A stretch of 8,366 bases of DNA from Methanobacteriota archaeon (GTDB lineage: Archaea > Thermoplasmatota > E2 > DHVEG-1), in NCBI GenBank assembly GCA_903930505.1, contig CAIYYQ010000063.1, positions 1 through 8,366 on the forward strand, written 5' to 3'. Within the stretch, counting starts at the first letter, position 1. Every line of letters begins with the position of its first letter. The notes under the pieces are model-generated. The model ran no database searches. It had not been told where the DNA came from and saw only the letters and a program-made list of their open reading frames with translations. Positions 4,511-8,366 of the stretch are shown here, piece by piece. The translations under genes and the position numbers were made by a program.

Positions 4511-6955
4511 ATGAACAGAAAAACATATTATTATCCTAACTATACAATTTTACCTCCGTCTATGAAGAAAATTCCTACGATCGGGATCATCAGTATCATT
4601 ATACTGACAGCTTTTTCTTGTCAGATTAGTGCAGACGAGGAAGACAATAATGTTATCACTGTGACATATTCATTTGATAATCCCCTCGTGGAGAATATTG
4701 CGCTAGATAATGTGACGTTCAATAAAATAATGATGAAAGACACTCCATTAGGTGGAAATCTTGGGGAACCTGCATTACCTGAAAGAGGCGCTTACATCTT
4801 GATACCCTCTGGGAGAAATGTGGAAGAGATCACAGTTATCCCAAGTGAAAAAGTGTATCTTGGGTCTGATTATTACATCGAACCAGTTGAAAATTCCGTC
4901 TCATTATCTGACCCTAAATCTGGTTCAACCACAGCGCTCAATGAAGAGATATACAGTAGCTCTCATCCTTATCCAGGGGAGTTATTTACTAAAATCGGTG
5001 TTTACACTTTCAGGGGATACAGAATTCTTGTTTTAAAATTACACCCCATGCAGTATATTCCTACTACCGGCGAACTCTTTTATTATACAGATATGGTGGT
5101 TTCTATTAAAACTGTGAGAGATACCTCTCCAAATACCCTGTACCGCGGATTAGAAAAAGATAAGATTGAAGTGATAAAGAAAGTTGACAATCCAGGAGTT
5201 GCGAATACATACCAACAATCTCCTTCAACCGCTCTTGAATCATATGATCTTCTTATTCTTACCACCGATGAATTGAAAGAATCCTTTGAACCACTGAAGG
5301 AAGCACATGACGCATCAGGGACGCGTACAATTATCAAAACTCTTTCCGACATCGGCAGTAGTAAACCTGAGGATATCAGAACCTATATCAAAAACGCGTA
5401 TACGAACTGGGGAATAGACTACGTCCTCCTAGGCGGTGATGATGACGTCATTCCAGCGAAACAACTCTACTTTGGAATCAATACCGCAGGGAAATATGGA
5501 CCTGATGATGAATTAGGGCCTTCTGATCTCTACTATTCCTGTCTTGACGGTGCATGGAATAACCCGGAAGTATCCTACCCTACTGATAAAGATCTTTCAA
5601 TCGAGGACCCTGGTGTTAGCGGATCAGCAGAAGGTTTTTTAGTTGGCCCGTATCTTGATTCCACAGAAAGTCTGATCGGTACCAATGCCATGGTTTGTAA
5701 ATTAGTCCATAACAAACAAATATATGGTTTCTGCAATTTAATCTTTAATCCACCGTTGAATCTCTCACAGGTCCAATGGCTTCATTTTTCTATAAAAAAA
5801 TCATCTTTATTTAATAACATAAAGACAAAACCTTTTCTTGGTAGTATTTCGATTCATAATGACAATACTAGTATCAATGATATGATCAAAAGTGAATATG
5901 GTATCGACAGGACATTTCGATCAAATCACATTCTTCTCTCATCGTTGAATGGCTCCAATACATTTGATTGGAATAACATAACATCTATTAATTTTCAAAT
6001 TTATTGGGTAAAACGTTACGGACTCGGACTTCCTTTATTCTATAATAGACTTTCAGCAAGACAAAGAATAGGAGAAAAAATAATCATAGATGGTCTATAT
6101 TTCAGTGATAATAGAGAAGATTGTTGGGGAGAACCAAATGAAAGTGATTTACTCGCAGAGGTAAATGTTGGAAGAGCATGCGTTGGCACGACCGAAGAAG
6201 TAGATCGCTTTGTTCACAAGACATTAGCATATATGGCAACCGATGAAAATGATAATTATCTGAAAAATGTTCTCTTAGTTGGTCAATATCTTGGTGAGAT
6301 TCCATTTGGAGAGAACGGGAAATGGGGCGGAAATCATTTAGATGAACTTATCGATGGATGCTCCAACGCAAATTATAGCACTGTTGGATTTCCATCAGAT
6401 AAGTATGTTATTACGAAACTGTATGACCGTGATTGGAAAGATAACGGGTGGCTTAACCCGGAAAAATTTCAACGATTAGGTGGTTGGCCAAAAATAAAGT
6501 TGATTGAACAGATAAATGAGAAAACACCACATATTATCTGCAATGTCGGACATGGCAATCAAAACACTTCAATGAAACTCAAGAATCAGGATATTGATCG
6601 GATGAGCAACCAAAATTATTTTTTTGTGTATTCTTGTGGATGTTTATGCGGTGCTTTCGATGGTAACGATGATTGTATTGCTGAGTATCTAACAGTTAAA
6701 ACAGATCATGCGGCGTTCGCTGTGATCATGAATGCTCGTTTTGGGTTTGGAAAACCAAATAGTACAGATAGTTCTTCTCAGCGGTATCTTCGTGAGTTTT
6801 GGGACGCAGTATTTGGGGAAAATATCACGGTAATTAGTAAAGCCAACCAAGATTCCAAAGAAGATAATCTTTGGAGAATCGACGAACCTTATATGAGATG
6901 GTGCTATTACGAATTAAATTATTTTGGTGATCCTTGTATTGCACTGAAAATTTAA
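4511..6955 (+). CDS. Secreted gingipain-type cysteine peptidase (family C25) with an inserted domain
   Basis: The product has 814 residues and is exported. The hydrophobic signal core is at 21-36 and cleavage is likely after ISA near 41. The ATG at 4511 fits a leaderless transcript; the alternative ATG at 4562 would remove 17 residues and give a standard signal peptide. Residues 45-200 match the C25 propeptide region (GEPALP near 85, RGYRILVLKLHPMQY near 168). The catalytic domain starts near 245 with DLLILTT and DYVLLGGDDDVIPA (303-316). His681 in NVGHG and Cys711 in YSCGCLCGAFD are the expected catalytic pair, 30 residues apart, with Cys709 and Cys713 beside it. Between DGAWN (346-350) and GEPNESDLLAEV (540-551), which are near neighbours in typical members, lie about 190 residues of extra sequence. 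The protein ends at NYFGDPCIALKI, just past the catalytic domain, without a C-terminal PKD, sorting or membrane segment. Its likely role is degradation of external protein. Confidence 0.93.
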   Translation: MNRKTYYYPNYTILPPSMKKIPTIGIISIIILTAFSCQISADEEDNNVITVTYSFDNPLVENIALDNVTFNKIMMKDTPLGGNLGEPALPERGAYILIPSGRNVEEITVIPSEKVYLGSDYYIEPVENSVSLSDPKSGSTTALNEEIYSSSHPYPGELFTKIGVYTFRGYRILVLKLHPMQYIPTTGELFYYTDMVVSIKTVRDTSPNTLYRGLEKDKIEVIKKVDNPGVANTYQQSPSTALESYDLLILTTDELKESFEPLKEAHDASGTRTIIKTLSDIGSSKPEDIRTYIKNAYTNWGIDYVLLGGDDDVIPAKQLYFGINTAGKYGPDDELGPSDLYYSCLDGAWNNPEVSYPTDKDLSIEDPGVSGSAEGFLVGPYLDSTESLIGTNAMVCKLVHNKQIYGFCNLIFNPPLNLSQVQWLHFSIKKSSLFNNIKTKPFLGSISIHNDNTSINDMIKSEYGIDRTFRSNHILLSSLNGSNTFDWNNITSINFQIYWVKRYGLGLPLFYNRLSARQRIGEKIIIDGLYFSDNREDCWGEPNESDLLAEVNVGRACVGTTEEVDRFVHKTLAYMATDENDNYLKNVLLVGQYLGEIPFGENGKWGGNHLDELIDGCSNANYSTVGFPSDKYVITKLYDRDWKDNGWLNPEKFQRLGGWPKIKLIEQINEKTPHIICNVGHGNQNTSMKLKNQDIDRMSNQNYFFVYSCGCLCGAFDGNDDCIAEYLTVKTDHAAFAVIMNARFGFGKPNSTDSSSQRYLREFWDAVFGENITVISKANQDSKEDNLWRIDEPYMRWCYYELNYFGDPCIALKI

Positions 6956-6966
6956 GAAAACATGGA

Positions 6967-7012
6967 TTTTGTTTTTCAGAACTGTTCTTCAGGCGGATCT
7001 CTTTTTTTATTT
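6967..7012 (+). terminator. T-rich transcription end after the peptidase
   Basis: Two T-rich patches (6967-6976 and 7002-7012, the latter with seven T in a row) follow the stop within 60 bases. There is no strong hairpin. This is consistent with archaeal oligo-T termination. Confidence 0.45.
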
Positions 7013-7032
7013 AGATTTACAATCAGAATACC

Positions 7033-7100
7033 TCAGCTTCGTTGTTTCTGAAAGATACTCAACAGTTGATAGATATGGATATCCATCTCGCCGGTAGCGA
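7033..7100 (+). repeat. 68-bp direct repeat, copy 2
   Basis: This is the direct partner of 4281-4348, with four mismatches and no gaps. The same 12-bp palindrome lies at 7075-7086. It starts 78 bases after the peptidase stop, so the two copies bracket the whole peptidase gene with its promoter; the distance between equivalent bases is 2752. Confidence 0.9.
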
Positions 7101-7142
7101 TTTCGCCTGTGGTTGTAATCAAACGTTTTAGATCCGCAAACC

Positions 7143-7216
7143 TCTATATAAATCCCAAAATGGATAAGATAAAAATCCGGTGCCCATTTACTTCGTCTCT
7201 CAGAAATCTATTTAAG
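7143..7216 (+). promoter_or_regulatory. Candidate promoter region of the cold-shock gene
   Basis: There are two TATA-like strings, TCTATATAAAT at 7143-7153 and TCTATTTAAG at 7207-7216. They predict transcript starts near 7172 or 7238 and leaders of roughly 175 or 110 bases. I cannot choose between them. Either leader would be long for an archaeal message. Confidence 0.35.
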
Positions 7217-7308
7217 ACAATTATTTGTTAACTAATAAAAGAACAGAGACAAAAGGTTCCAATACATACGTTTATTCTAATTCTTTTGTTTTATGTTCTC
7301 TACACACC

Positions 7309-7331
7309 CTGACCAAAATGTATCTGGTCGG
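7309..7331 (+). promoter_or_regulatory. Leader hairpin next to the cold-shock ribosome-binding site
   Basis: CTGACCA (7309-7315) can pair with TGGTCGG (7325-7331), with one G-U pair, around a nine-base loop. The ribosome-binding site AGGTG lies at 7336-7340, five bases beyond. The structure is weak enough to be temperature sensitive, but an effect on translation is inference. Confidence 0.35.
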
Positions 7332-7346
7332 TGAAAGGTGAAAAAC

Positions 7347-7541
7347 ATGAAAGGAACAATAAAATGGTACAACACAAGAAAAGGATTCGGCTTCATCTCA
7401 AATGAAGCAGGTAAAGATATTTTCGTACATCGCACCGCGGTTCCCGAGGGAACAATACTGAATGAAGGAGATGCAGTAGAATTCGAAACAGAAGAATCAG
7501 AACGCGGACCAAAAGCAACCAACATCAAAAAGAAAAAATAA
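7347..7541 (+). CDS. Cold-shock-domain RNA-binding protein (CspA family, 64 residues)
   Basis: This is a complete single cold-shock domain, a five-stranded OB fold that binds single-stranded RNA and DNA and loosens RNA structure. Both nucleic-acid motifs are present: RNP1 as KGFGFI near residues 12-17 and RNP2 as DIFVH near 24-28. The ATG at 7347 is chosen because it gives the family start (MKGTIKWYN) and has AGGTG six bases upstream. An in-frame GTG at 7338 would add three residues and lies in that site. The end is a basic tail (IKKKK). Cold-shock-domain proteins are common in bacteria and patchy in archaea, so lateral origin is possible in the deep past. The gene appears to be a single unit with its own leader. 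Confidence 0.95.
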   Translation: MKGTIKWYNTRKGFGFISNEAGKDIFVHRTAVPEGTILNEGDAVEFETEESERGPKATNIKKKK

Positions 7542-7655
7542 AACATTTATCCTTACGAGAACAACACCACATCTCATTAACAATTATTCCTACTTAAAAA
7601 CATAGAAAAACCATTCTCGATCTTTTTTCAGATGAAATCCTTTTACAATACAAAA

Positions 7656-7665
7656 AATACTTAAA
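7656..7665 (+). promoter_or_regulatory. TATA-like element before the epimerase gene
   Basis: AATACTTAAA lies about 50 bases before the ATG at 7707 and would start transcription near 7685. That leaves a short leader that still contains the AGGGGGT ribosome-binding site at 7691-7697. The match is moderate. A short T-run at 7623-7628 upstream may end the cold-shock transcript. Confidence 0.4.
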
Positions 7666-7706
7666 CCATAAGGGGATAAAGTTGAGTAAAAGGGGGTCAT
7701 TTGCTA

Positions 7707-8366
7707 ATGCATGTTTTTATTACAGGCGGTGCTGGATTCATCGGCAGTCATCTTGTCGACGCCCTCATCAAAAGAGGCGATACTGTTACAGTATATGATA
7801 ACCTCAGCTCAGGCAATAAACAATTCATCGAACACCACCTTAAAAACGAGCATTTCACTTTTATCAAAGCAGATCTCCTGAATTTCAAACAAATCAAAAA
7901 AGCGATAAAAAACCATGATGTCGTATTCCATCTCGCAGCAAACCCACATGTCAGACTAGGAGAAAAACAAACTGATCTTGATCTCAAACAAGGAATTATC
8001 GCAACCTACAACGTGCTCGAAGCAATGCGACAAAACCAAATCAACCGCATCGTTTATTCATCAAGCAGCGTCGTCTACGGAGAAACACCGAATCTTTCTC
8101 TTCCAGAAACCTATGGCCCAACCCTACCAATATCCTTTTACGGTGCAGGAAAACTCGGCGGTGAAGGCCTAATCAGTGCATTCTGCGGGACCTTCGATAT
8201 CAACGCCTGGATCTACCGTTTTGCAAACGTCGTCGGCCCCAGAGGAACCCATGGCGTCATCGTGGATTTCATAGAAAAACTCAACAAAAACCCAAAAGAA
8301 CTCGAAATCCTTGGAAACGGCAAACAACAAAAACCATACCTCTACGTAACCGATTGCGTGAACGGC
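7707..8366 (+). CDS. NAD-dependent nucleotide-sugar epimerase/dehydratase, GalE-like (3' partial)
   Basis: The frame runs from ATG 7707 to the window edge and gives 220 residues of a protein that is normally about 310-330. It belongs to the extended short-chain dehydrogenase family. The Rossmann motif TGGAGFIGSHL is at residues 6-16, VYDN near 29 follows the second strand, and VFHLAA near 73 is present. The catalytic Ser lies in YSSSSVVYGE, and the Tyr-Lys pair is YGAGK (Tyr145, Lys149). QQKPYLYVTDCV near the cut end matches the substrate-side strand seen in archaeal UDP-glucose 4-epimerase-like proteins. AGGGGGT at 7691-7697 supports the start. The substrate cannot be set from this part; UDP-glucose or UDP-N-acetylglucosamine epimerisation is likely, feeding surface glycans. 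Codon use is rich in A and C, the opposite of aIF6. Confidence 0.93.
   Translation, partial: MHVFITGGAGFIGSHLVDALIKRGDTVTVYDNLSSGNKQFIEHHLKNEHFTFIKADLLNFKQIKKAIKNHDVVFHLAANPHVRLGEKQTDLDLKQGIIATYNVLEAMRQNQINRIVYSSSSVVYGETPNLSLPETYGPTLPISFYGAGKLGGEGLISAFCGTFDINAWIYRFANVVGPRGTHGVIVDFIEKLNKNPKELEILGNGKQQKPYLYVTDCVNG

Larger units (their letters stand above)
6956..7346. other. Intergenic region between the peptidase and the cold-shock gene
   Basis: This gap of about 390 bases has T-rich ends, repeat copy 2 (7033-7100), a TATA-like string at 7143-7153, another at 7207-7216, and a hairpin close to the cold-shock start. On the minus strand, the frame shared with copy 1 ends in TAA at 7007-7009. No intact gene was found. 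Confidence 0.6.

Noticed and set aside
4617..4640. A lipobox at the end of the peptidase signal peptide (Cys near residue 37)
   Set aside because: The residues before this Cys (A-F-S) do not fit the usual Leu-Ala/Ser-Gly/Ala-Cys pattern, and a normal cleavage site after ISA follows closely.
4281..7100. An intact insertion sequence or integron-like element carrying the peptidase
   Set aside because: The repeats are direct rather than inverted, no transposase or integrase gene lies between them, and no short target-site duplication was seen next to them.
7277..7546. An 89-codon minus-strand frame over the cold-shock gene
   Set aside because: The plus-strand frame encodes an unmistakable cold-shock domain with both RNP motifs, so the antisense frame is a by-product.
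7978..8172. A 64-codon plus-strand frame inside the epimerase region
   Set aside because: The epimerase frame covers it with the Ser and Tyr/Lys catalytic motifs intact, so this is an out-of-frame shadow.

Overview
The window looks like a piece of an AT-rich archaeal chromosome, most likely from an uncultured euryarchaeon of the Thermoplasmatota. The support is an archaeal/eukaryotic-type translation factor (aIF6), promoters with TATA elements, T-rich ends of transcription units, and a group of exported proteins that includes a gingipain-type (family C25) peptidase and a PKD domain. C25 peptidases are known from sediment archaea such as Marine Benthic Group D, so that lineage is a reasonable guess, but the placement is inference. 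No RNA gene, CRISPR array or intact insertion sequence was seen.

Layout. (1) 1-841: the 3' end of a lysine-rich protein (possibly ribosomal protein L31e), then aIF6 and a T-rich end. The other genes often found in the archaeal L39e-L31e-aIF6 operon do not follow. (2) 811-1469: an AT-rich stretch with a TATA box, a perfect 9-bp hairpin near the predicted transcription start, a 32-codon ORF overlapping a 70-codon ORF at an ATGA, and another hairpin. (3) 1470-4129: three exported proteins of unknown role on the plus strand: a 357-residue secreted protein closed by a hairpin/T-run terminator, a 110-residue membrane-anchored protein with one PKD domain, and a 342-residue secreted protein. (4) 4130-7100: an 814-residue C25 peptidase gene lying between two 68-bp direct repeats (64 of 68 bases identical). 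(5) 7347-7541: a small cold-shock-domain protein with a long leader. (6) 7707-8366: the first 220 codons of a GalE-like NAD-dependent sugar epimerase, running off the window.

How it fits together. Regions 3 and 4 read as an exported, probably protein-degrading or cell-surface gene set between housekeeping genes. The peptidase has an N-terminal propeptide domain, a His/Cys catalytic pair, and an insertion of about 180 residues in the catalytic domain that resembles a carbohydrate-binding jelly roll. The regions upstream of the first secreted protein and of the peptidase share an element of about 67 bp. It contains a 19-bp core (18 of 19 identical) and, in both copies, a tiny ORF beginning M-x-x-L-K-x-L-x-F-N-R. 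This shared element and the direct repeats are the least explained parts of the window.
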